59,468 nt of DNA, from NCBI GenBank assembly GCA_902593075.1, contig CACJHA010000003.1:1-59468 (forward strand). Reading direction: 5' to 3'. Position 1 is the first letter of the stretch. The number at the start of each line of letters is the position of its first letter. Source of the stretch: an uncultured Bacteroidota bacterium (GTDB taxonomy: Bacteria > Bacteroidota > Bacteroidia > Flavobacteriales > Flavobacteriaceae). The position numbers and the translations under genes were made by a program. Below are positions 25,933 to 35,702 of the stretch, in pieces. Below the pieces are notes generated by a model. The model worked only from the letters and a program-made list of their open reading frames with translations. It made no database searches and was not told the origin of the DNA.

Positions 25933-27474
25933 TTAACTAAACAAAAAATGTATAATTATTAAACTGCCCAAAAGCAAATAACCTAAATTTCTATTTAATA
26001 TAGAACTAGGATAAAACAAACTTTTAATATTTTTTATTTTTTTTTCACTAAGCAAGATTGACAAAATCAATAAAGATATAATTACAGTAAAAGCTCGCAA
26101 GAAGTAATTTAAATCAGGGATAAGTTTTTCAATTGCCAAGTTAAGAGGAATGCTTAAAACCAATAGGTAAAAAATTATTTTTTTGTTTGGTTTTACAAGC
26201 AAAACCGAAGTGCAAATCAGCAAAACTATACCACAATTTATATAATATCTTAAGTTGTTTAAAACATGAGTAAATGCTATCTCAGGTTTGTCAAGTTTCA
26301 AATAAAGTAAATATATTCCAACTGTTAGTCCAATGCAAAGAGCAATTATAATTGACTTTCTTCCAGCAATTATTTTTTCTTTATCAGTTGCATCCTTATT
26401 TAAATATTTAGAATAAATATCAGTTGACCACATTGTAGCAATTGAGTTTAGAGTAGAATCAAGGGTACTCATTAAGGAAGCAAATAAACCACAAAGAATA
26501 ATACCTTTAAATCCACTAGGCAACAGGTTTTTTACAATGTATGGGAAAGCTAAGTCAGGGTCTTGAAGATTTTCTCCTAAGATTCCATATAATGCAATTC
26601 CAGGCAGAACTATAATGGCAGCCATAAAATACTTAATTAATCCACCTGCCAACAGCCCTATTTGAGCATGGTTTAAATTTCTTGCTGCTATTGAGCGTTG
26701 CATTATTGTTTGGTTTGCACACCAATAATTTATATTAAGAAAAAATAGTCCTAAAAGGTGTGTCCATGGTAAAGTTGGATGATTGGCATTAAGATGAAGG
26801 TGCATTTTTTCTCCTGTCCTTTCATACAACTGTCCTATTCCCCCCAAATTTGATATAGATGCATAAAAAACTATTATTCCGCTAACAATTATAATTATGA
26901 ATTGAATTATATCTGTTTTTACTACAGCATTTAAACCCCCTAAATAGGTATAAAAGCCAGAGATTACTCCTAAGACCACAATTAAATAGGTTATTCTCTC
27001 AAATTTATTCTTAACAAAAGGCTCCAAAAGATCGTCAAATACAACCTCTGTTGCATAAGCTCCCCAAAAAAGAGCTGCACCAAGTGTAATAGTTGAAAAA
27101 AGTGATATGTTCGCCAAAGAGTAAAATAATGCGATATTCTTTCCAAGTCTTTTCTCAATAAACTCGGTTATGGTAAATACCTTTTCTTTTAAATAAAGAG
27201 GAACAAAAATAAATGCCCCTATCAATATTCCTTGAACAGCATTAATTTCCAGATTTGCTTGTGCAAGACCAAATATATAAGCGGATCCCATCATCCCTAA
27301 TAATTGATAACCCTGGATATTTGTCGCAATAGTCGATATTGCTATTGAATACCACGGGAGGTTTCTTGAGCTTAGAAAATATTGACTAGCACTTACGTCG
27401 TTGCTTAATCTTCCCTTTAAAGCGAATGAGATTACAATGAAAAAATAAAAAATTACTATAAATAAATCAAACAT
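25933..27474 (-). CDS. Sodium:solute symporter, SGLT-like (SSS family)
   Basis: Inner-membrane sodium-coupled importer of 513 residues with about 13 hydrophobic segments. ISTIATNIQGYQLLGM, GGLNAVVKTDIIQ, NYWCANQTIMQRSIAARN and the sodium-site GLFASLMSTLDSTLNS motif match the sugar-type SLC5/SGLT branch (vSGLT, myo-inositol transporters). Substrate is not predictable; sugars, polyols or sugar-like anions are plausible. It lies 3 bases after the SsuD-like gene, which suggests it imports the compound the monooxygenase attacks or one of its products. Confidence 0.9.
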   Translation of the reverse strand: MFDLFIVIFYFFIVISFALKGRLSNDVSASQYFLSSRNLPWYSIAISTIATNIQGYQLLGMMGSAYIFGLAQANLEINAVQGILIGAFIFVPLYLKEKVFTITEFIEKRLGKNIALFYSLANISLFSTITLGAALFWGAYATEVVFDDLLEPFVKNKFERITYLIVVLGVISGFYTYLGGLNAVVKTDIIQFIIIIVSGIIVFYASISNLGGIGQLYERTGEKMHLHLNANHPTLPWTHLLGLFFLNINYWCANQTIMQRSIAARNLNHAQIGLLAGGLIKYFMAAIIVLPGIALYGILGENLQDPDLAFPYIVKNLLPSGFKGIILCGLFASLMSTLDSTLNSIATMWSTDIYSKYLNKDATDKEKIIAGRKSIIIALCIGLTVGIYLLYLKLDKPEIAFTHVLNNLRYYINCGIVLLICTSVLLVKPNKKIIFYLLVLSIPLNLAIEKLIPDLNYFLRAFTVIISLLILSILLSEKKIKNIKSLFYPSSILNRNLGYLLLGSLIIIHFLFS

Positions 27475-27477
27475 AGT

Positions 27478-28611
27478 TTATTTCCTTGGCCCTTCGCTAA
27501 GAGGCGAATTAGATTTTCTTTTAGGGAGTCTTCCTAATTGTTTTGACAAGGAAATATTGTTAAAGTGAGGCAAAACATAATTTCCAAATATTTCGCACTC
27601 TTTGTTGTGAGGATAGCCAGATAAAATAAAAGAGTCTATACCCATACTGATATACCTCTTTAGTTTTGAAACAATTTGATTTGGATTCCCAACCAAAGCT
27701 GCTCCACATCCAGATCTAGCCAAACCAATCCCTGTCCACAAATTTGGTTCAGCAAAAAAGTCTTGATTCGATTTTAATCTTAAATTGTTTTGAATTGAAA
27801 CACCCAATGATTTTGAATCTAAGGCTCGATTTTTTATGTCTTCTCCTTTCTTCAAACTTAGCCTAGAAATTAATCCTCTAGCATAAGCCCCTGCTTCATC
27901 TTCAGTTTCTCTTACAATTACATGTATCCTAAGACCAAATTTTATCGACCTTCCATACTTCATAGCTTTGTTCTTGACTTTTTTAATTAATTCATTTAAA
28001 TTTTCTTCTTTGTCTGGCCACATTAAATAAACATCACAAAATTCAGCACAGAGTTCTATCCCATCATCTGAATACCCTCCGAAATATAAAAGTGGACCGC
28101 CATTTATTTGGTAAGGTTTCGCAGGATCTGAAGGCAGTTTAAAAGAATAATACTGACCATCATATTCCACAAAATCTTTTGTCCAGAACAATTTTAAAAT
28201 TTGAATAACTTCTCTAGATCTTTCATATCGCTTTTGAGATTTTAAATTTTCTCCAGGGAGATTTGATGAAATAATATTTAGAGTCAATCTTCCTTTAACC
28301 ATATGATCAATTGTCGCAATAGTTCTAGCAAGCATTGGAGGATGAATTTCTCCACATCTGACAGCAGGTAGAAAATTTATATCTTTTGTTAGATTTGACA
28401 TTGCAGCTACGAATGAAAGAGAGTCCTGACCAACTTGAAAAGAAGATGGGCATAAGATATTTTTATATCCTATTTTGTCTGCAGTTTGAACGATTTTACA
28501 AGTGTTTTCCCAAGAACTTTTATATATCGGATTTCTATTACCAAGAAAATCGTCATCTCCGTCACAAATTGGAGCAAACCATGAAATTTCAGCAGATTTT
28601 TTTAAAGACAT
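27478..28611 (-). CDS. SsuD-like FMNH2-dependent alkanesulfonate monooxygenase (LLM family)
   Basis: A 377-residue luciferase-like monooxygenase closest in pattern to SsuD, which splits the C-S bond of alkanesulfonates to an aldehyde plus sulfite using FMNH2 and oxygen. The ATG at 28611 gives MSLKKSAEISWFAP, aligning with the SsuD start; a TTG five codons earlier is possible. Residues matching SsuD active-site Arg226, His228, Arg297 and Tyr331 are present as Arg228 and His230 (FGLRIHVIVRETEDEA), Arg299 (GIGLARSG) and Tyr333 (LSGYPH). SsuD Cys54 seems not kept. No SsuE flavin reductase is adjacent; the YpdA-like gene is the only reductase in the operon. Other LLM substrates remain possible. 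Confidence 0.85.
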   Translation of the reverse strand: MSLKKSAEISWFAPICDGDDDFLGNRNPIYKSSWENTCKIVQTADKIGYKNILCPSSFQVGQDSLSFVAAMSNLTKDINFLPAVRCGEIHPPMLARTIATIDHMVKGRLTLNIISSNLPGENLKSQKRYERSREVIQILKLFWTKDFVEYDGQYYSFKLPSDPAKPYQINGGPLLYFGGYSDDGIELCAEFCDVYLMWPDKEENLNELIKKVKNKAMKYGRSIKFGLRIHVIVRETEDEAGAYARGLISRLSLKKGEDIKNRALDSKSLGVSIQNNLRLKSNQDFFAEPNLWTGIGLARSGCGAALVGNPNQIVSKLKRYISMGIDSFILSGYPHNKECEIFGNYVLPHFNNISLSKQLGRLPKRKSNSPLSEGPRK

Positions 28612-28627
28612 GAAATTAATTTTCAAT

Positions 28628-29959
28628 TTAAATAAAATTAACTAGGGAAGTTAATTTGTATCCAATTAAAATAAAAATAATACCAGTTATACCTTGTATT
28701 AAAGTCCCTGTCGTATGATATTTCAATGCTTTCTTAGCTGAAATTCCAGTCATTTCAGAAACTATCCAAAAATACGAATCGTTTGTATGAGATACTGTCA
28801 TAGAACCGACACCGATGGACAAGATTGTCCAGATTTTATCAATCTCATTATCAAGACCCAATGAACCTAAAAGAGGATATATAATTGTGGAAGTAGTAAT
28901 TATTGCTACAGTAGATGAACCCTGAACTGTTTTAAATATGGAAGATATAAAGAACGGAATTAAAAGAACTAATCTAAAGTCAAAAGAGTAGTTGTTTATA
29001 AAATCTTCTAGAGGAATTTTTTGCATTACAAGACCAAGTGTTCCTCCCATTCCGGTTATTAAAAGTATTGGGAAAGCACTATAGAGCCCGTTTTTAATAC
29101 AATACTTTAATCTGATCTCGGGACTAAATTTAATTAACCTAAATGAAAGAATAACACCAACGAATAAAGCAAAAGAAGGGTTACCTAAAAAGCTAAATAC
29201 AAAATCTAAATTTCTGAAAGCATTTAAATTTCCAAATAAGGTACCAATTGCCATTAATATAACTGGTATGATAATTGGCATTATAGATTCACTTATACTA
29301 GGAAATTTTTTACTTTGTTTTTGCTCAAAAAACAAACTAGCATCAAACCTTGATTTATTATAGATTAAATAAGAAAAAGTAGAACCTATAATTACCAAAA
29401 CAAATGCAAGAACACCTCCAATAATTATCAAAAGAGGAAAATTTTCTAATTTGAGATTAGATGCAGCAGCAAGTGGGCCAGGTGTTGGTGGAACCAAGAC
29501 ATGAGGTGCAAAAAGACCAGTTGAGAGAGCAACTCCAAGAGATTTTAATGGAATCTTTGACTTTATTGAAATAGATTTTATGGTTTTCGAAAGAATTATG
29601 AAAGCAGCATCACAAAAAACAGGAATTGAAATTATATAACCAATAAAGCCAATTTTGAATTGAAGAGGTATTCTTCTAAGTCTCTTAATTATATGATTGG
29701 CAATTGATGAAGTGGCATTTGTTAGCTCTAAAGTTTTGCCAATAATTGTCCCGAAAATTATTAATAAACCTATTTTTTGTATAGTTTCACTAAATCCAAT
29801 AAATAATAATTTAAAGAGCTCGACAAAATGGATCTCTAATAAAAGCCCTAGTAATATTGATGCAGCAAAAAGCACTAAAAATGGATGTAATTTAAAATAA
29901 GCAGTACCTATTATAATCCATAGAATTAATGTGATTATTGTAATAAAAAGGAAAAACAT
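28628..29959 (-). CDS. GntP-family permease (gluconate/glycerate-type)
   Basis: A 443-residue inner-membrane proton symporter with about 12-14 hydrophobic segments. Family marks include GLLIIFGTIIGKTLELTNA, the conserved VPPTPGPLAAASNL segment and GSSTVAIITTS. GntP members carry gluconate, glycerate, serine or similar hydroxy acids. Being next to glycerate kinase, D-glycerate or a related acid is the simplest guess. Its ATG overlaps the kinase stop by one base; the SsuD-like gene follows after 16 bases. Confidence 0.9.
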   Translation of the reverse strand: MFFLFITIITLILWIIIGTAYFKLHPFLVLFAASILLGLLLEIHFVELFKLLFIGFSETIQKIGLLIIFGTIIGKTLELTNATSSIANHIIKRLRRIPLQFKIGFIGYIISIPVFCDAAFIILSKTIKSISIKSKIPLKSLGVALSTGLFAPHVLVPPTPGPLAAASNLKLENFPLLIIIGGVLAFVLVIIGSTFSYLIYNKSRFDASLFFEQKQSKKFPSISESIMPIIIPVILMAIGTLFGNLNAFRNLDFVFSFLGNPSFALFVGVILSFRLIKFSPEIRLKYCIKNGLYSAFPILLITGMGGTLGLVMQKIPLEDFINNYSFDFRLVLLIPFFISSIFKTVQGSSTVAIITTSTIIYPLLGSLGLDNEIDKIWTILSIGVGSMTVSHTNDSYFWIVSEMTGISAKKALKYHTTGTLIQGITGIIFILIGYKLTSLVNFI

Positions 29960-31083
29960 TATTGAATTTTTTCAAAAAATGAAAATACTCTGCTCGATAT
30001 ATCTGAAATTTGACTTTCAGCATCTTCCATAGATTCACCTAATGAAATCGGTTTATTTTGAATATTAAAAATTCCAGTAATCCCATTTCTATAAAAGTTT
30101 TCGTAAGGAGGCTCAATACTGCCAGCCAAGCATATGAGAATCTTCTTGTGTTTTTTGGCTAATCTTCCTAACTCAATGGGAACTTTTCCATTTAATGATT
30201 GATAATCTAGTTTCCCTTCTGCTGTAAAAATAATATCTGATAGCTCCACCTTTTCTTCAAGATTTACAAATTCCGCTATCAATTTGAACCCATTTGTAAG
30301 TTTGGCTCCTAAAAGACCATACAATCCAGCAGCTGTTCCTCCAGCTGAACCACCACCTTTCACTTTAGTTATATCAATTTTTAAGTCTTTTTTTACTATT
30401 TGAGAGAAATGAAAAATATTCTTTTCTAGTTTTTCTATTTGATTTAAGGTTGCCCCTTTTTGTTTTGAATAAGTTTTTGAAGCACCATTAATTCCCAACA
30501 AAGGGTTTGATACATCGTAAGCGATTTGCAATTTTATATTATTTAAATATTTAGGGGTTTTTATTTGTTTTATTTTAAATAGAGACTCACATCCTCTTTC
30601 TATCTGCTTGTTGTTCTTATCTAAAAGCTTACCGCCGAGTGCTTGAAAAATTCCTGCACCTGCATCATTGGTTGCACTTCCACCAAGACTTAAAATTATC
30701 TCTGAACATCCACTTTTAATGGCATGAATTATGGATAATCCAGTACCATATGTAGATGTAAGACCGGGATTCCTGTTTTTTTTCTCTATCAATGATAACC
30801 CTGATGCTTGAGACAGTTCAATCCAAGCTGTTTTTGAATTCCTAAACTTAAAATATTCACTTGAAATTTTATTTCCAATAGCGTTTTCAGTTTCATGTTC
30901 AACAGCCTTGCCATCGCAGTTTTTTTTTAAAAACTCAATGGAACCCTCCCCGCCATCGGAAATTGGAATTTCCTCAATATTATGATTAGGGTTTATTTTA
31001 TTTATACCGTGCGCTATTGATCTAGCCACTTTATTTGCTGTTAAACACTCCTTAAATGAATCTGGTGCGATTAAAATATTCAT
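29959..31083 (-). CDS. Glycerate kinase, class I (GlxK/GarK type)
   Basis: Phosphorylates D-glycerate with ATP, generally to 2-phosphoglycerate in this class, feeding lower glycolysis. The 374 residues begin with MNILIAPDSFKECLTA and show ISDGGEGS, the SLGGSATNDAGAG nucleotide/substrate loop, GGGSAGGTAAGL and TAEGKLDYQSLNGK, all hallmarks of the GK-I family. It overlaps the YpdA-like gene by 4 bases and the GntP gene by one, so translation is probably coupled. Confidence 0.94.
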   Translation of the reverse strand: MNILIAPDSFKECLTANKVARSIAHGINKINPNHNIEEIPISDGGEGSIEFLKKNCDGKAVEHETENAIGNKISSEYFKFRNSKTAWIELSQASGLSLIEKKNRNPGLTSTYGTGLSIIHAIKSGCSEIILSLGGSATNDAGAGIFQALGGKLLDKNNKQIERGCESLFKIKQIKTPKYLNNIKLQIAYDVSNPLLGINGASKTYSKQKGATLNQIEKLEKNIFHFSQIVKKDLKIDITKVKGGGSAGGTAAGLYGLLGAKLTNGFKLIAEFVNLEEKVELSDIIFTAEGKLDYQSLNGKVPIELGRLAKKHKKILICLAGSIEPPYENFYRNGITGIFNIQNKPISLGESMEDAESQISDISSRVFSFFEKIQ

Positions 31084-32042
31084 GTTTTTTCTTTAATATC
31101 ATTAATTATTTGGCATGCATGAATTCTAGAGTTTTCTATAAACCATTTATTAGTTTGATACCCTCCGCAAATTACTCCAGCAAGGTAAACGCCCTTAACG
31201 TTAGATTCCATTGTATTTGTGTTATAGTAAGGACTAGAGTATTTATCCTTATTAAATTTTATTCCAACCGACTTTAAAAGCTCGAAATTTGGCTGATACC
31301 CAGTCATAGCTAAGACAAAGTCATTTTTTATTTTAATTTTTTCTTTATCATTTTTTACAATAACATATTCTTTTTGAATTTCTAAAATTTCAGAGTTAAA
31401 TAATGCTTTAATAGCCCCCTCCTTTATTCGATTTTCAATATCTGGCTTTGACCAATATTTAACATTTTCTCTAATCTTCTTTTCTCTAATTATCATCGTA
31501 ACACTTTTGGCACCTTTTCTAAATGTTTCTAATGCTGCGTCTACAGCCGAATTTGCTGCTCCTACAATTGCTATATCCATTCCAAAATAAGGGTGTGGCT
31601 CAGAGTAATAGTGGGTTACCTTTGGTAGATTTTCACCTTCGACATTTAAAGGGAAAGGAATATCATAAAAACCTGTTGCAATTATGATATTTTTTGATTT
31701 ATAATTTGACTTATCTGTCTTTATATTGAAAATTTCAGATTGAAAATCGATTTTCTTTACAGTTTCGTATAAATTAACAATCAAACCCCATGATGTGCAA
31801 ACCCTTCTATAATATTCCAATGCTTCAGGACGTGTTGGTTTTGGGTTTTGTGAAATAAATGGAACTTCTCCTATTTCAAGCTTATCTGATGTAGAAAAAA
31901 AAGTCATGTTTTGAGGGTAATTATAAATAGAATTCACCAAGACTCCCTTTTCTAAAATCAAGCTCTTCAATTTTTTCTTTTTAGCTTCAATACTACATGC
32001 TAAACCGATAGGACCAGCACCAATAATTATAACATCAAACAT
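31080..32042 (-). CDS. YpdA-like NAD(P)H/FAD-dependent disulfide reductase
   Basis: A 320-residue flavoprotein of the thioredoxin-reductase-like YpdA family (putative bacillithiol disulfide reductase). FAD-binding IIGAGPIGLACSIEA starts at residue 5 and a second Rossmann motif IVGAANSAVDAALE binds NAD(P)H. There is no CxxC redox pair, as expected for YpdA. The closing VYLAGVICGGYQTNKWFIENSR block is a YpdA mark. It is the first gene of the seven-gene operon and might regenerate a thiol or supply electrons or reduced flavin to the SsuD-like enzyme; the latter is speculation. Confidence 0.88.
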   Translation of the reverse strand: MFDVIIIGAGPIGLACSIEAKKKKLKSLILEKGVLVNSIYNYPQNMTFFSTSDKLEIGEVPFISQNPKPTRPEALEYYRRVCTSWGLIVNLYETVKKIDFQSEIFNIKTDKSNYKSKNIIIATGFYDIPFPLNVEGENLPKVTHYYSEPHPYFGMDIAIVGAANSAVDAALETFRKGAKSVTMIIREKKIRENVKYWSKPDIENRIKEGAIKALFNSEILEIQKEYVIVKNDKEKIKIKNDFVLAMTGYQPNFELLKSVGIKFNKDKYSSPYYNTNTMESNVKGVYLAGVICGGYQTNKWFIENSRIHACQIINDIKEKT

Positions 32043-32119
32043 TCTATAAATATATGTATTTATAAAATGGATGTCTCAAGCACAGTAAATAATAAGATAT
32101 AACTATTGATATAATTAAT

Positions 32120-32145
32120 CAATAATATTTTACTATATATTATTG
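32120..32145. promoter_or_regulatory. Perfect inverted repeat upstream of the ypdA-glycerate kinase operon
   Basis: CAATAATAT (32120-32128) and ATATTATTG (32137-32145) form perfect 9-bp arms around an 8-base spacer, about 78 bases before the YpdA-like ATG. The symmetry and spacing would suit a dimeric repressor site. The region 32043-32214 holds no gene and no obvious -7 box. The AT-rich background makes chance occurrence possible. Confidence 0.35.
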
Positions 32146-32214
32146 TGAAAGCACAAATAAAAAATATTCCATATAGGCTTATTATTGAGTTTTAATAGAA
32201 AAAAACTATTATTA

Positions 32215-33255
32215 TTAATTTTTTATAATTAAAAACTGTCTCAAAAATAAAAACAAGACCAAAAAGAACACAATTACGATGCTTAAGAAGAGGTTTAAAA
32301 AATAAACTGAAATACAAAATACAATTGTCCACCACAAAGGAAAAATAAATAACCCTGTTAAATATTTAATAGAAAGGTGAAAAACCCTATCATCAATTTT
32401 TTTTAAGGTTGAATTAATTAACATTAGGGGAATCAAATTAAAGATTGAAAAAAAAGTAATTGCTATTTTTTCAATAATATTTTTAGAGTTATTGTTTTTA
32501 AGTTTAATATCCTTTTGGGAAATTTTCTTTTTTAGTATTTTAAATTCATGTTTGGTACTTTTATAATTGATCAAATTCCTTTTAATATTGTATTCTCTAG
32601 AGTAATTAGGTAACCAAAGACATTTTTTCATTTCATTCTCTAATTTTAATCTAACCTTATTTAAGGTTTTCACAGGTTTTTTTTCATAAAGATTAATAAA
32701 TTCATTCAGTTTTATTGGGTTGCCATATACAATTGTACAATTTTGATATGGATGAATATGACTTCCATAGTTTATTCCAACTGCTTGCAGATAAATTTTT
32801 GTTTTTGGGAATTTTTTTAAACTTTCCAAACCAATTCTTGAACTTCCCTTAGAAATTGGTAATAAAAAATATTTATCATGATGTTTTCCTTCTGAAAATA
32901 TCATTAAATTATTTTTATTTTTTAACAACCTATAACAAATCTCAAAAGTCTCCTTATTTCGATGTAACTTTTCATATCCATCCCTAATTCTGTAGATAGG
33001 TAAAGTCTGCATTGCATCTAAAATCCATAAAAAGGGTTTTCTAAATACATCACTTCTTGTTAATGAATACACTCTTTTACCATTAGTCACACCCACTAGT
33101 AAAGGGTCTAATAAAGCTGATTGATGATTCGGAGAAAAAATTATTGCCCCATCTTTCGGTATTCTTTCCTTTCCGATGATGGTAAGTTTTTTAAAAAAAA
33201 AAATGTTGTAGATAGAAAGTGTGAATGCTACAAATTTGTAAAATATATTTTTCAC
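32215..33255 (-). CDS. PlsC-type 1-acylglycerol-phosphate acyltransferase
   Basis: Membrane-associated acyltransferase of 346 residues in the lysophosphatidate acyltransferase family of phospholipid synthesis. The catalytic HX4D motif is NHQSALLD (about residues 43-50) and the glycerol-phosphate-binding block is SEGKHHD; QAVGINYGSH also fits. After the catalytic domain comes a basic helical linker and two long C-terminal hydrophobic segments, an extension beyond the 240-residue basic PlsC. The start is a GTG at 33255 with a good N-terminal amphipathic segment. It is divergent from atpD over a 133-base gap. Confidence 0.88.
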   Translation of the reverse strand: MKNIFYKFVAFTLSIYNIFFFKKLTIIGKERIPKDGAIIFSPNHQSALLDPLLVGVTNGKRVYSLTRSDVFRKPFLWILDAMQTLPIYRIRDGYEKLHRNKETFEICYRLLKNKNNLMIFSEGKHHDKYFLLPISKGSSRIGLESLKKFPKTKIYLQAVGINYGSHIHPYQNCTIVYGNPIKLNEFINLYEKKPVKTLNKVRLKLENEMKKCLWLPNYSREYNIKRNLINYKSTKHEFKILKKKISQKDIKLKNNNSKNIIEKIAITFFSIFNLIPLMLINSTLKKIDDRVFHLSIKYLTGLFIFPLWWTIVFCISVYFLNLFLSIVIVFFLVLFLFLRQFLIIKN

Positions 33256-33307
33256 TTTTTTGCCCTTCAGATTTAAATATTTATTTCTTGCAAACTAATT
33301 CAAATAA

Positions 33308-34897
<1,590 letters not shown>

Positions 34898-34898
34898 T

Positions 34899-35183
34899 AT
34901 GTTAATTGAGATTTTTTCAATTGATTGCAAATTATTGTCAGGAAATATAAATTCAGTTATTTTTCCTGGATCTGATGGTTCTTTTCAAGTATTGAAAGAC
35001 CATGCCCCCATTGTTTCTACTCTCAAAAAAGGGAAAATTACAATCGAGGGGGAAGTTTCTCTTGAGGACAATGTACCTGAAAAATTTTATAATTTAAAAA
35101 AAGATAAGAAAATGACTTCACTAGAAATTGAATCAGGACTGATGGAGATGAAAAAAAACTCAATAAAAGTTTTAATCGATTAA
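34899..35183 (+). CDS. atpC: ATP synthase subunit epsilon (short form)
   Basis: Epsilon subunit of the F1 central stalk, 94 residues. MLIEIFSIDCKLLSGNINSVIFPGSDGSFQVLKDHAPIVSTL is the N-terminal beta-sandwich with the conserved G-x-F-x-x-L-x-x-H-A-P motif. The C-terminal helical hairpin of E. coli epsilon, which inhibits ATP hydrolysis, is absent, so this is the short form found in Bacteroidota. It starts one base after the atpD stop and overlaps recX by 4 bases tail to tail. Confidence 0.95.
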   Translation: MLIEIFSIDCKLLSGNINSVIFPGSDGSFQVLKDHAPIVSTLKKGKITIEGEVSLEDNVPEKFYNLKKDKKMTSLEIESGLMEMKKNSIKVLID

Positions 35184-35656
35184 GGTTTATTTTTTTTAAT
35201 TTCAGACAAAAATTTGTTAATTAAATCAAATTCCCAACCTCTACTTTGAACAGTTTTGTAAAACCTCCTTTTTCTCGAAGTTAAATCTAGTTTTGATTTA
35301 TGCATCCACTCTTTGTTAGCCATTTTATTGAAAGTTGATGTATATTCATCTTGCGGAATATTTTTTAAAGTTTCATCAATTATATTTTTTTCTATAAACT
35401 TACCCATTAGATTATACCTGATTTTGATTTTCCCCCAATTATTATTTCTAAATTTCCCAACGGCGTATTCGTGTGAAAATCTTTTGTTATCGAAATAATT
35501 TTTTTGGGAAAGTTCATGAATTATGGATTCTTTTATTTTTTCTGTTACACCTAATTTGTATAATTTATTTTCAATATCAGACTTACACCTTTCCTGATAT
35601 TTACAATATCTTTTAAGCTTAACTAAAATTTCAGTATATATTTCTTGTTCTTTCAT
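35180..35656 (-). CDS. recX: RecX, modulator of RecA
   Basis: A 158-residue RecX protein, which caps and regulates RecA filaments. The three-helix repeats are seen: LVKLKRYCKYQERCKSDIENKL at the N terminus, then ELSQKNYFDNKRFSHEYAVGKFRNNNWGKIKIRYNLM, the best conserved region. Length is normal. It overlaps atpC by 4 bases and lies downstream of a strong terminator that separates it from rng. Confidence 0.9.
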   Translation of the reverse strand: MKEQEIYTEILVKLKRYCKYQERCKSDIENKLYKLGVTEKIKESIIHELSQKNYFDNKRFSHEYAVGKFRNNNWGKIKIRYNLMGKFIEKNIIDETLKNIPQDEYTSTFNKMANKEWMHKSKLDLTSRKRRFYKTVQSRGWEFDLINKFLSEIKKNKP

Positions 35657-35663
35657 TTTATAA

Positions 35664-35701
35664 ATAAAAAGTGCGATGCCATTTATAGCACCGCACTTTT
35701 A
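35664..35701 (-). terminator. Rho-independent terminator after rng
   Basis: Arms AAAAGTGCG (35667-35675) and CGCACTTTT (35692-35700) pair perfectly, with an inner TGC/GCA extension, and on the minus strand the stem runs into a T-rich tail. It sits 2 bases after the rng stop, between rng and recX, and would end the hup-rng transcript. The symmetry would also allow stopping rightward transcripts. Confidence 0.85.
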
Positions 35702-35702
35702 T

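Noticed and set aside
32186-32214. AT-only hairpin after the acyltransferase stop (TAATAG, seven A, CTATTA)
   Set aside because: Stem of only six AT pairs with the homopolymer in the loop; too weak to call a terminator in such AT-rich DNA.
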